DNA of 64,000 bases, from assembly GCF_009846745.1 (NCBI RefSeq), contig NZ_AQPF01000008.1, positions 1 to 64,000 of the forward strand, given 5' to 3'. This document shows, piece by piece, positions 23,459 through 32,022 of this stretch. The position numbers and the translations under genes were made by a program. The DNA is from Alloalcanivorax xiamenensis (GTDB taxonomy: Bacteria > Pseudomonadota > Gammaproteobacteria > Pseudomonadales > Alcanivoracaceae). How positions within the stretch are numbered: the first letter of the stretch is position 1; every line of letters begins with the position of its first letter. The notes under the pieces were generated by a model. That model searched no databases and was not told the DNA's origin. It was given only the letters and a program-made list of their open reading frames with translations.

Positions 23459-24778
23459 ATGTTGACCAATGCGGTCGTGATATCGGTTCTGGTTCTGATG
23501 GGTCTGAGCCTGGCGCGCCTGAACGTGGTTCTGGCGCTGGTGTGCGCCGCCCTCACCGCCGGCCTGTTCAGTGGCCTGTCCCTGGATGACACCCTGGCCC
23601 TGTTCACCGAAGGGCTGGGCGGCGGCGCCCCGATTGCTCTCAGCTACGCTTTACTGGGCGCCTTCGCCGTGGGCATCGCCCGATCCGGCGTCACCGAATG
23701 GCTGGCGGCACGGCTGATCCGGCGCCTCGGCGGCACACCCGACCCCGGACAGCTGCGGCGGCTGCGCAACCTGATCATCCTGGTCCTGCTGGTTGCCGCG
23801 GTAATCAGTCAGAATCTGATCCCCGTGCACATCGCCTTCATCCCCATCCTGGTTCCGCCCCTGCTTGGGGTCATGGCCCGGCTCCGACTTGACCGGCGGC
23901 TGGCCGCCTGCGCGCTGACGTTCGGACTGATCACGCCTTACATGGTGCTGCCGGTGGGTTTTGGCAGCCTGTTTCTCTACAAACAACTGGAACCCAGCCT
24001 GGCCCAGGCGGGCCTCGATCTGGCGAAGGATCAAATCCCCCAGGCCATGCTGTTGCCAGCCGGCGGCATGGTGGCGGGTCTGTTGCTGGCACTTTGGCGA
24101 TTTCGCAACCCCCGGGATTATCAGCCGGTGACCCTGCCCGGCGAAGACCATCAAGTACGGCTATCCCCACGGACGCTGGTGGTGGCGGCGCTCGCGCTGG
24201 GCAGCGCGGTGAGCCTGCAGCTGCTCACCGACTCCATTGTGCTGGGCGCGTTGGTCGGCTTTCTGCTGTTTACCGCCGGGGGCGTGGTGCCCTGGCGGGA
24301 ATCCCAGGATGCCTTCACTCAGGGCGTGAAGATGATGTCCTTGATCGGTTTCATCATGATCGCCGCCAACGGCTACGCGGCGGTGGTGAAAGGGAGTGGG
24401 CAGGTACCGTTGCTGGTGGAAGCGGTTACCGGCCAATTGAGCAGCCCCGGCGTGGCGGCGGCCGGGCTGTTGCTACTGGGCTTGTTCATCACTCTCGGCA
24501 TCGGCTCCTCATTCTCCACCATTCCGATTATCGCCACCTTGTATGTGCCCCTGTGTCTGGCACTGGGCTTTTCGCCCCTGGCCACCGCGGCCCTGGTGGG
24601 CAGCGCGGCGGCACTCGGAGACGCCGGCTCACCGGCCTCGGATTCAACCCTGGGCCCCACCGCGGGACTCAACGCCGACGGCCAGCATGACCATATCCGG
24701 GACACCGTGATTCCAACCTTTGTGTTCTATAACCTGCCATTACTGATGGCGGGTTGGACCGCGGCCATGGTGTTGTAA
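23459..24778 (+). CDS. NhaC/YuiF-type Na+/H+ antiporter family protein
   Basis: 439 residues with about 11-12 hydrophobic segments. It shows NhaC-superfamily features: YALLGAFAVGIARSGVTEWLA, IPVHIAFIPILVPPLL, IAANGYAAVVKGSG, GIGSSFSTIPIIATLYVPLC, and GDAGSPASDSTLGPTAGLNADGQHDHI near the end. It is closest in style to the YuiF/putative basic amino-acid or Na+/H+ antiporter group; the transported ions are not certain. It is divergent from marR-emrAB and stands alone. Confidence 0.82.
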   Translation: MLTNAVVISVLVLMGLSLARLNVVLALVCAALTAGLFSGLSLDDTLALFTEGLGGGAPIALSYALLGAFAVGIARSGVTEWLAARLIRRLGGTPDPGQLRRLRNLIILVLLVAAVISQNLIPVHIAFIPILVPPLLGVMARLRLDRRLAACALTFGLITPYMVLPVGFGSLFLYKQLEPSLAQAGLDLAKDQIPQAMLLPAGGMVAGLLLALWRFRNPRDYQPVTLPGEDHQVRLSPRTLVVAALALGSAVSLQLLTDSIVLGALVGFLLFTAGGVVPWRESQDAFTQGVKMMSLIGFIMIAANGYAAVVKGSGQVPLLVEAVTGQLSSPGVAAAGLLLLGLFITLGIGSSFSTIPIIATLYVPLCLALGFSPLATAALVGSAAALGDAGSPASDSTLGPTAGLNADGQHDHIRDTVIPTFVFYNLPLLMAGWTAAMVL

Positions 24779-24850
24779 CCGACGGATCAGCCCTGCACCA
24801 TTTGGTCAGGTATTAAAAAAATTCATCGCGGTTTGACGGGATTTGAAATT

Positions 24851-25141
24851 GCCCTCCATCAGGGACAGCGGAGCTGTGTTACACCTTTGCGGGAACGTCG
24901 TGAAGCAGGTTCCGCAAAGGGAAAGGTTGTCCTGCCCACCACGAGCAAACCCGCACACCGGGATGGAGGGCACCCTCCCCTCTCTCCAGAAAGGTCCGTC
25001 GTCGTTGGAGTCCGGAACGCGGCGGTTCACTCGAAGCGGGTCCGCACGGAGGCCTTCCGGGACCCGGTTTGACAGGGACGTCAAACCGGGAGCTTACAGG
25101 GATGTATTTACAGCGACCCCGGAAGGCCTCCGTACGGACCC
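24851..25141. repeat. Composite inverted-repeat / structured RNA-like region
   Basis: Four pairings are nested two by two. GCCCTCCATC (24851-24860) pairs with GATGGAGGGC (24962-24971) and encloses CCTTTGCGG-AAC (24884-24896) paired with GTTCCGCAAAGG (24909-24920). Next to it, 25038-25061 pairs with 25118-25141 (23 of 24) and encloses CCCGGTTTGAC (25063-25073) with GTCAAACCGGG (25080-25090). It may be a BIME-like cluster or a structured RNA. Confidence 0.65.
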
Positions 25142-25189
25142 GTGCCCCCGATGAAGGCTCTCATTCCCGTCATTCCGCGAGGAACCAAT

Positions 25190-25217
25190 AAAAAGGCCCG
25201 CATCCGCGGGCCTTTTT
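25190..25217 (-). terminator. Bidirectional terminator of pnp
   Basis: AAAAAGGCCCGC, a short loop and GCGGGCCTTTTT make a GC-rich stem with A and T runs on both sides, so it can work in both directions. It lies about 40 nt past the pnp stop on the minus strand. Confidence 0.9.
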
Positions 25218-25256
25218 ATTCTGGCTGAACTCCCGAAAGGGTGTAATTAAACGCAA

Positions 25257-27350
25257 TCAGCCTTCTTTCGCTTCCTTCATGGACAGCTTGATGCGGCCAC
25301 GCTGGTCCACGTCGAGCACTTTCACCCGGATCACATCGCCTTCTTTCACGTAGTCGGAGACTTTCTCCACACGCTCCTCGGCAATCTGGGAAATGTGCAA
25401 CAACCCTTCGGTACCCGGCATGATGCGCACGAAAGCCCCGAAATCCACCACGCGGGTCACTTCGCCTTCGTAGATTTTGTCCACTTCGGCCTCGGCGGTG
25501 ATCTCCTCGATGCGGCGCTGCGCTTCCAGGGCCGCTTCGCGGGTCTCGCCGTAGATCTTGATGCTGCCATCGTCCTCGATGTCGATGGTGCAGCTGGTTT
25601 CCTCGGTCAGAGCCCGAATCACCGCGCCACCTTTACCGATCACATCGCGGATTTTCTCCGAATTGATCTTCATGGTCAGCAGGGTCGGAGCATTGTCGGA
25701 AACCTGATCACGGGACACGGAGATCGCCTTGGCCATTTCGCCAAGGATATGCAGGCGGCCACGCTGAGCTTGTTCCAGCGCTTTCTCCATGATCTCTTCG
25801 GTGATGCCCTCAATCTTGATGTCCATCTGCAGGGCGGTCACGCCGCGCTCGGTACCGGCCACTTTGAAGTCCATATCGCCCAGGTGATCCTCGTCACCCA
25901 GAATATCGGACAACACCGCGAAGCGGCCGTCCTCTTCCTTCACCAGCCCCATGGCGATACCCGCCACCGGAGCACGCAACGGCACGCCGGCGTCCATCAG
26001 TGCCATGGAAGTACCACATACACTGGCCATGGAAGAGGAGCCGTTGGACTCGGTGATCTCGGAGACCACACGGATGGTGTAGGGGAATTCCTTTTCATTC
26101 GGCACCACCGCTTCCACACCGCGACGGGCGAGACGGCCGTGACCGATTTCACGGCGCTTGGGGGAGCCGATCATGCCGGTTTCACCCACGCAGTACGGAG
26201 GGAAGTTGTACTGCAGCATGAAGTGATCCTGGCGGGAGCCTTCCAGCGCATCAATCAACTGGGCATCACGCATGCCGCCCAGGGTGGCGGTAACGATGGC
26301 CTGGGTTTCACCACGGGTAAACAGAGCGGAACCATGGGTTTTCTTGAGTACACCGACTTTACAGTCGATGGCACGAACCTGGTCCAGGGCGCGGCCGTCG
26401 ATGCGTGATTTGCCGGACAACACGCCCTCCCGCACCACGCTTTTCTCGATCTTGCCAAACAGGCTTTTAACTTCACCGGCGTCCGGGCTGTTTTCATCTT
26501 CGGTGACGAACTCGGCCACACAGGCATCACGCAACTCACCCACCTTGGTGTAGCGCGCCTGCTTCTCGGTGATGGTGTAAGCCTCGGTGAGAGCGCCTGC
26601 GTATTTGGCTTTGATCGCGGCTTTCAGCTCGGCATTTTCCGCCGGTGCCTGCCATTCCCAAGCAGGGGTGCCCACTTCCTGGGCAAATGCCTGGATGCCC
26701 TGGATAACGGTTTGCATTTCCTGGTGGCCGTAAAGCACGGCGCCCAGCATCTGGTCCTCGCTCAGCTCCTGGGCTTCGGACTCCACCATCAGCACGGCCG
26801 GCTCGGTACCCGCCACTACCAGATTAAGCAGGGAATCCTCCAACTCGGAATAGCCGGGGTTGAGCAGATACATACCGTCCTTGAAGCCTACCCGGGCGGC
26901 ACCGATCGGGCCGTTGAACGGAATACCGGAAATCGCCAGAGCGGCGGAGGTGCCGATCATGGCGGCAATGTCCGGGTCCCGGTTCTTGTCGGAGGACATC
27001 ACGGTGGCAACGATTTGCACTTCGTTCATGAAACCGTTGGGGAACAGCGGCCGGATCGGGCGATCGATCAGTCGGCAGGTGAGGGTTTCCTTCTCACTGG
27101 GACGCCCTTCACGCTTGAGGAAGCCACCAGGAATACGGCCGGTGGAATAGGTTTTTTCCTGGTAGTTCACGGTCAGCGGGAAAAAGCCTTTTCCGGGATC
27201 CGCTTCCTTCTTGCCCACCACGGTCACCAGGACCTGGGTGTCACCGATGGTGACCATAACGGCGGCGGTGGCCTGACGGGCGATTTGCCCGGTTTCCAGC
27301 ACCACGGTATCCGCGCCGTATTGAATCTCTTTGCGCACAATATTGAACAT
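25257..27350 (-). CDS. pnp: Polyribonucleotide nucleotidyltransferase (PNPase)
   Basis: 697 residues, two RNase PH domains followed by KH and S1 domains. Seen motifs: RQATAAVMVTIGDTQVLVTV, RPIRPLFPNGF, FPYTIRVVSEITESNGSSSMASVCG and GDEDHLGDMDFKVAGT (catalytic second core), ISEKIRDVIGKGG-like KH (NSEKIRDVIGKGGAVIRAL) and an S1 domain at the end (YEGEVTRVVDFGAFVRIMPG). It degrades RNA 3' to 5' with phosphate. It follows rpsO, the classical arrangement in which rpsO-pnp are co-transcribed and pnp autoregulates. Confidence 0.97.
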   Translation of the reverse strand: MFNIVRKEIQYGADTVVLETGQIARQATAAVMVTIGDTQVLVTVVGKKEADPGKGFFPLTVNYQEKTYSTGRIPGGFLKREGRPSEKETLTCRLIDRPIRPLFPNGFMNEVQIVATVMSSDKNRDPDIAAMIGTSAALAISGIPFNGPIGAARVGFKDGMYLLNPGYSELEDSLLNLVVAGTEPAVLMVESEAQELSEDQMLGAVLYGHQEMQTVIQGIQAFAQEVGTPAWEWQAPAENAELKAAIKAKYAGALTEAYTITEKQARYTKVGELRDACVAEFVTEDENSPDAGEVKSLFGKIEKSVVREGVLSGKSRIDGRALDQVRAIDCKVGVLKKTHGSALFTRGETQAIVTATLGGMRDAQLIDALEGSRQDHFMLQYNFPPYCVGETGMIGSPKRREIGHGRLARRGVEAVVPNEKEFPYTIRVVSEITESNGSSSMASVCGTSMALMDAGVPLRAPVAGIAMGLVKEEDGRFAVLSDILGDEDHLGDMDFKVAGTERGVTALQMDIKIEGITEEIMEKALEQAQRGRLHILGEMAKAISVSRDQVSDNAPTLLTMKINSEKIRDVIGKGGAVIRALTEETSCTIDIEDDGSIKIYGETREAALEAQRRIEEITAEAEVDKIYEGEVTRVVDFGAFVRIMPGTEGLLHISQIAEERVEKVSDYVKEGDVIRVKVLDVDQRGRIKLSMKEAKEG

Positions 27351-27483
27351 ATCTCTCGTCTCTTCTCTTCACTCTTCCATCAGTCTTTGCCAAGGCATCA
27401 TAACCCCGGCTCCGTGGGCGCCATAGCCTCTGTTCACCATGGATCGTCCCGGCATTCGTTGCTGCTTTTTCAGTACGCCAAAA

Positions 27484-27512
27484 ACAACAGAAGCCCGGCA
27501 TGGCCGAGCTTC
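27484..27512 (-). terminator. Hairpin after rpsO
   Basis: On the minus strand GAAGCTCGGC, loop CAT and GCCGGGCTTC (one G-U pair) is followed by TGTTGTTTTTGG. It lies in the rpsO-pnp gap, the position where E. coli has an attenuator/RNase III processing region. It would reduce but need not abolish pnp read-through. Confidence 0.6.
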
Positions 27513-27538
27513 CGTCGTGAATCGAACATAACCAGGGC

Positions 27539-27808
27539 TTAGCGACGCAGCCCCAGACGCTCGATCAACTGCAGGTAGCGGCTACGATCCTTGCCAGCCA
27601 GGTAATCCAGCAGCTTACGGCGCTGGTTAACCATGCGGATCAGACCACGACGGCTGTGGTGGTCCTTGTTATGGGCCTTGAAGTGACCCTGCAGCTGGTT
27701 GATGTTCTCGGTCAGCAGGGCAACCTGCACTTCCGGGGAACCGGAGTCCCCTTCCTTACGACCGAATTCCTTCAGGATTTCCGCTTTCTTTTCGACGCTC
27801 AAAGCCAT
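27539..27808 (-). CDS. rpsO: 30S ribosomal protein S15
   Basis: 89 residues, the standard length. MALSVEKKAEILKEFGRKEGDSGSPEVQVA and LIRMVNQRRKLLDYLAGKD are characteristic. S15 binds 16S rRNA helices 20-22 early in 30S assembly. ATG 27808 is used; an in-frame extension to 27877 is not part of the protein. Confidence 0.98.
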   Translation of the reverse strand: MALSVEKKAEILKEFGRKEGDSGSPEVQVALLTENINQLQGHFKAHNKDHHSRRGLIRMVNQRRKLLDYLAGKDRSRYLQLIERLGLRR

Positions 27809-27889
27809 TTTTACACTCCAATATGCAACATTAGTCACGGTCAGCCACGCATATTTATAGCTGCCGTCCCGTTTCACGACCCCTCTGGG

Positions 27890-28807
27890 TCACTCCGATA
27901 CCAGACGACGAGGCGCTATCCGCCCGTCCTCCAGTACTTCTCCGACTCCCAGGAACTGCTCCGTGGAAGCCTGATAAAGACTCACCCAGCCCTCGGCCGG
28001 GCGATCACTGGCCATCACTGGCTGACCCTGGCGCAGATAATACGCCGCATTGTCACCCAGATTGACGCGCGGCCAGTCTGCCACGCTGGTGGATAAAGGC
28101 AAGAGCAAATCGTCAATTGCCTCGAATCCTCCCTGCTCCTTGAGCAGCCCCAGCTGCTCGAGGGTGATCATCCGCTCCTCGGGATACGGGCCGGCGGACA
28201 GGCGCCGCAGTGCAATCACATGAGCGCCGCAGCCAAGCGCCGCACCCAGGTCCTCCACCAGGGAACGCACATAAGTGCCCTTGGAACAGGCCACCTCGAA
28301 CGTCAGGTCCTCGCCTTCCAGGCGCGCCCCGCGAATTTCGTGGATGGTCACCTTGCGCGGCTCACGCTCAACGGTGATACCTTCCCGCGCCAGCTTATAC
28401 AGCGGCGTGCCATTGTGCTTGATCGCCGAATACATACTCGGCACCTGCTCGATCTCGCCAAGGAAGCGGTCCAGCGCGGTCAGCACCTGAGCCTCGGTGA
28501 CCGATACCGGACGGGTTTCCAGCACCTCACCGTCGGCGTCACCGGTTTCCGTGGTCACACCAAGGCGAGCGGTGACCCGGTAGCGCTTGTCCGCGTCGAG
28601 CAGAAACTGGCTGAATTTGGTCGCCTCACCGAAGCACACCGGCAACATACCGGTAGCGAGCGGATCCAGGCTGCCGGTGTGCCCTGCCTTGGCCGCGGCG
28701 AACATACGCTTGGCCATTTGCAAGGCCCCGTTGCTGGTCACGCCATCGGTCTTATCCAACAACAAAATGCCATTCAGAGGGCGGCCTCCGCGGCGTCGTT
28801 TTCCCAC
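27890..28807 (-). CDS. truB: tRNA pseudouridine(55) synthase
   Basis: About 305 residues; makes pseudouridine 55 in the T-loop of tRNAs. Motif GHTGSLDPLATGMLPVC holds the catalytic Asp, and NGILLLDKTDGVTSN, SKGTYVRSLVEDLGAALGCGAHV and a PUA-like C-terminus are visible. I prefer the GTG at 28807 (protein starts MGKRRRGGRPLNG), which aligns with E. coli TruB and has GGAG 9 nt upstream; a TTG at 28828 overlapping the rbfA stop is the alternative. Confidence 0.94.
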   Translation of the reverse strand: MGKRRRGGRPLNGILLLDKTDGVTSNGALQMAKRMFAAAKAGHTGSLDPLATGMLPVCFGEATKFSQFLLDADKRYRVTARLGVTTETGDADGEVLETRPVSVTEAQVLTALDRFLGEIEQVPSMYSAIKHNGTPLYKLAREGITVEREPRKVTIHEIRGARLEGEDLTFEVACSKGTYVRSLVEDLGAALGCGAHVIALRRLSAGPYPEERMITLEQLGLLKEQGGFEAIDDLLLPLSTSVADWPRVNLGDNAAYYLRQGQPVMASDRPAEGWVSLYQASTEQFLGVGEVLEDGRIAPRRLVSE

Positions 28808-28824
28808 CGTCTTATGCTCCGAGA

Positions 28825-29235
28825 TCAATCGTGGTCTTGGTCTTCCTGATCCGGGCTTTGTGCCCGGTCCTCCGCCCGCGCCTCATCGATCAGCCGCGAC
28901 AGGTGTGATGCCTTTTCGGGGGTCAGGTCGTAATGGAAACGCAACCGGGGCGTGGTGCGGGTATTCAGGGTCTGGGCCAGAGCACTGCGCAGGAAACCGG
29001 CGGCGCCGCCCAATACGGCTTCGGCCTCGGTTCCGGCGTCCGCATCCTGCCCCAGCAATGTGAAGTACACATCGGCGTAGGACAGGTCACGGGAAACCCG
29101 GACATCCTGAATCGTCACCAGGTCCACACGCGGGTCCTTCATCTCAAAGCGCAGGACCCGGGCCAGTTCGCGCTGAATCTGGTCAGCAATACGGTCCGTG
29201 CGCTGGAAACCTTGGGGACGGCGATGACGACTCAT
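28825..29235 (-). CDS. rbfA: 30S ribosome-binding factor A
   Basis: 136 residues, KH-fold ribosome maturation factor acting late in 30S assembly and at low temperature. RTDRIADQIQRELARVLRFEMKDPRV and VSRDLSYADVYFTLLG are typical, and the acidic C-terminal tail (AEDRAQSPDQEDQDHD) is variable in the family. It lies 13 nt after infB in the nusA-infB-rbfA-truB operon. Confidence 0.95.
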   Translation of the reverse strand: MSRHRRPQGFQRTDRIADQIQRELARVLRFEMKDPRVDLVTIQDVRVSRDLSYADVYFTLLGQDADAGTEAEAVLGGAAGFLRSALAQTLNTRTTPRLRFHYDLTPEKASHLSRLIDEARAEDRAQSPDQEDQDHD

Positions 29236-29248
29236 AGTGCGGGCGCGC

Positions 29249-31969
29249 TTACAAGGAGCGCGCCACCTCCTTCACTTCGAAGACTTCGATCTTGTCGCCT
29301 TCCTTGACGTCGTTGTAGCTCTTCACGGCAATACCACACTCCATGCCGTTGCGAACTTCCTGAACGTCGTCCTTGAAGCGGCGCAGGGATTCCAGCTCAC
29401 CTTCGAACACCACCACGTCGTCACGCAGCACGCGGATCGGACGATTCCGGTGAATGGTTCCTTCCACCACCATACAGCCGGCCACGGCACCAAACTTGGA
29501 GGAGCGGAACACGTCCCGCACCTGGGCAACACCGAGGATCTCCTCGCGCTTCTCCGGTGCCAGCAGACCGCTCATGGCCTGTTTCACGTCGTCGATCAGC
29601 TCATAGATCACGCTGTAATAGCGCAGATCAATGCCCTCCGCCTCACACAAACGCTTGGCCTTGGCATCCGCCCGTACGTTAAAGCCGAGCAGCACCGCCT
29701 CACTGGTCATCGCCAGGTTGACATCGGACTCGTTGATCGCGCCGACACCAGTGGAGACCAGCCCCACTTTCACCTCATCGGTGGACAGGTCAGTCAGTGC
29801 GCCGATCAACGCCTCAAGGGAGCCGCGTACATCAGCCTTGAGCACGATATTGACGTGTTTGGTTTCCTCGGAGCCCATGTTCTGGAACAGGTTTTCCAGT
29901 TTGGAAGCCTGTTGACGCTTGAGTTTGACGTCGCGATCACGGTCCTGACGGAATTCAGCCACTTCACGGGCTTTCTTCTCATCCGGCACCACCTGAACCT
30001 GCTCACCAGCCTCCGGCGCGCCATTCAGACCAAGCACCTCCACCGGAATGGACGGGCCCACTTTATTCACTTGCTGGCCATTTTCGTCCACCAGGGCACG
30101 AACGCGGCCGAAGCAGGCACCGGCCAGCAGCATGTCACCCACTTCCAGCTCACCAGCCTGGACCAGGATGGAGGCCACATTGCCTCGGCCTTTTTCCACC
30201 CGGGACTCAATGACCACACCACTGGCGGGCCCCACGGCGGCGGCTTTCAGTTCCAGCACCTCGGCTTGCAACAACACCGCTTCCAGCAGGGAATCCACGC
30301 CTTCGCCGCTGTGCGCGGACACGTTGACGAACTGAATGTCGCCCCCCCATTCCTCGGGGATCACGTCCTTGGCGGCCAGCTCATTCTTGACCCGGTCAGG
30401 GTCGGCCTGTTCCTTGTCGATCTTGTTCACCGCGATGATGATCGGCACGCCGGCGGCCTTGGCGTGGTTGATCGCCTCTTCGGTCTGCGGCATCACACCG
30501 TCATCCGCGGCTACCACGATGATCACGATATCGGTGGCCTTGGCGCCACGGGCGCGCATGGCGGTGAAAGCGGCGTGACCCGGGGTGTCCAGGAAGGTGA
30601 TCATGCCGTGCTCGGTGTTCACATGGTAGGCACCGATATGCTGGGTAATCCCCCCGGCTTCACCGGCGGCCACTTTGGCGCGGCGGATATAGTCCAGCAG
30701 GGAGGTTTTACCATGATCGACGTGACCCATGATGGTCACCACTGGCGCACGGGCGACTTCCTGTTCTCCGGAGCGGTCCACCAGAGACGCCAGATCGTCC
30801 TCCAGAGCCTCTTCCTCGCCTTTCACCAGTTTCGGGGTGTGACCCATTTCCTCGGTGAGAAGGACAGCGGTTTCCTGGTCGATAAACTGATTGACGGTGG
30901 CCATTTCGCCCATTTTCATCATGGCCTTGATCAGTTCCTTGGCCTTGATGTTCATGCGCTGAGCCAGTTCCGCCACGGTGATGGTTTCCGGAATTTCTAC
31001 GTCGTACACCATTTTCTCCGTGGGGCTTTTAAACCCGTGCTCCCGGTTCATGGAGCTCTTCATCTGGCCGTGGACCACGCCGCCGCTCTTGGGCTTGCGA
31101 CGCCGCCGGCGCGATTGCCGTTCCTCGGTACGGTATCCGGCTTCCACGGCATCCCGGACGATGGAGGAGGCCTTGTCGTCTTCCTCTTCCTTCTTTTCCT
31201 GGGACTGTTCACCGCCGCGCTTCTCCAGCTCCTCGGCGATACGTTGGGCTTCCTCGGCGGTACGGCGGGCAGCTTCTTCCTCCGCCTTGCGGCGGGCTTC
31301 GGCTTCCTGCTTGCGCCGTGCTTCCTCGGCCTCGCGCTGCTTACGTTCTTCCTCTTCGCGCTTGGCACGTTCTTCCGCCGTCTCCACCTTGTCGGCTTTC
31401 TTGGCGGTCTTCGGCACGGAAACGCGCTTGCTCTTGTCCTCGGCCTCTTTCTCCGCATCACCCTGAGCCGCGCTTTCCGCTTCCAGAGCTTTACGGCGCG
31501 CCTCTTCCTCGGCGCGACGAGCGTCTTCTTCCTGCTTGCGACGAGCCTCTTCCTCGGCCTTACGGCGGGCTTCTTCCTCGGCGGCGCGGCGGGCCTCTTC
31601 CTCGGCCTTCAGGCGGGCTTCTTCTTCCGCCTGGCGCTCCGCTTCCAAACGCTCTTGCTCTTCGATGGACTCACGCTTCACGTAGGTACGCTTCTTGCGT
31701 ACTTCCACGTTCACGGTTTTCGCTTTACCGGCGGCACCCGTCGTCTTGATGGTGCTGGTGGAGCGACGTTTGAGGGTGATTTTCTTGGGCTCCGCGTCCT
31801 GGGCGCCATGGGACTTACGCAGATGCGCGAGCAGCTGCTGCTTCTGTTCATCGGAGACCACATCACCTGCGTCGGTGTGAGGAAGTCCGGCGTCCTTCAT
31901 CTGCGAAAGCAGCGTATCCACCGGAATCTTCACAACCTCTGCCAGACTTTTTACGGTCGTTTCTGCCAT
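29249..31969 (-). CDS. infB: Translation initiation factor IF-2
   Basis: 906 residues. IF2_N subdomain at 1-50 (VKSLAEVVKIPVDTLLSQMKDAG); a long charged Glu/Arg/Ala-rich linker (about 90-300) of repeated EEEARRKAEEEARR units predicted as a single alpha helix; G domain with GHVDHGKTSLLD, DTPGHAAFTAMRARG and NKID; then domains II-IV, with the fMet-tRNA-binding C-terminus (GMECGIAVKSYNDVKEGD). It is the GTPase that recruits fMet-tRNA to the 30S subunit. ATG 31969 is used. The strong antisense ORF over the linker is a codon-composition artefact. Confidence 0.97.
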   Translation of the reverse strand: MAETTVKSLAEVVKIPVDTLLSQMKDAGLPHTDAGDVVSDEQKQQLLAHLRKSHGAQDAEPKKITLKRRSTSTIKTTGAAGKAKTVNVEVRKKRTYVKRESIEEQERLEAERQAEEEARLKAEEEARRAAEEEARRKAEEEARRKQEEDARRAEEEARRKALEAESAAQGDAEKEAEDKSKRVSVPKTAKKADKVETAEERAKREEEERKQREAEEARRKQEAEARRKAEEEAARRTAEEAQRIAEELEKRGGEQSQEKKEEEDDKASSIVRDAVEAGYRTEERQSRRRRRKPKSGGVVHGQMKSSMNREHGFKSPTEKMVYDVEIPETITVAELAQRMNIKAKELIKAMMKMGEMATVNQFIDQETAVLLTEEMGHTPKLVKGEEEALEDDLASLVDRSGEQEVARAPVVTIMGHVDHGKTSLLDYIRRAKVAAGEAGGITQHIGAYHVNTEHGMITFLDTPGHAAFTAMRARGAKATDIVIIVVAADDGVMPQTEEAINHAKAAGVPIIIAVNKIDKEQADPDRVKNELAAKDVIPEEWGGDIQFVNVSAHSGEGVDSLLEAVLLQAEVLELKAAAVGPASGVVIESRVEKGRGNVASILVQAGELEVGDMLLAGACFGRVRALVDENGQQVNKVGPSIPVEVLGLNGAPEAGEQVQVVPDEKKAREVAEFRQDRDRDVKLKRQQASKLENLFQNMGSEETKHVNIVLKADVRGSLEALIGALTDLSTDEVKVGLVSTGVGAINESDVNLAMTSEAVLLGFNVRADAKAKRLCEAEGIDLRYYSVIYELIDDVKQAMSGLLAPEKREEILGVAQVRDVFRSSKFGAVAGCMVVEGTIHRNRPIRVLRDDVVVFEGELESLRRFKDDVQEVRNGMECGIAVKSYNDVKEGDKIEVFEVKEVARSL

Positions 31970-32022
31970 GTCAGCAACACTCTCCTGTCCGCTTATGGTG
32001 GCGCCCTGCCCCACCGCTCTAC

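Larger units (their letters stand above)
24779..25256. other. Non-coding gap between the antiporter gene and pnp
   Basis: This 478-nt stretch holds a run of hairpin-forming sequence (24851-25141, listed separately) and the pnp terminator (25190-25217). Short ORFs on both strands read through the inverted repeats; they lack ribosome sites and I regard them as spurious. Confidence 0.6.

Noticed and set aside
24806..25154. Short ORFs on both strands between the antiporter gene and pnp
   Set aside because: They read through inverted repeats, lack ribosome sites and show no recognisable motifs.
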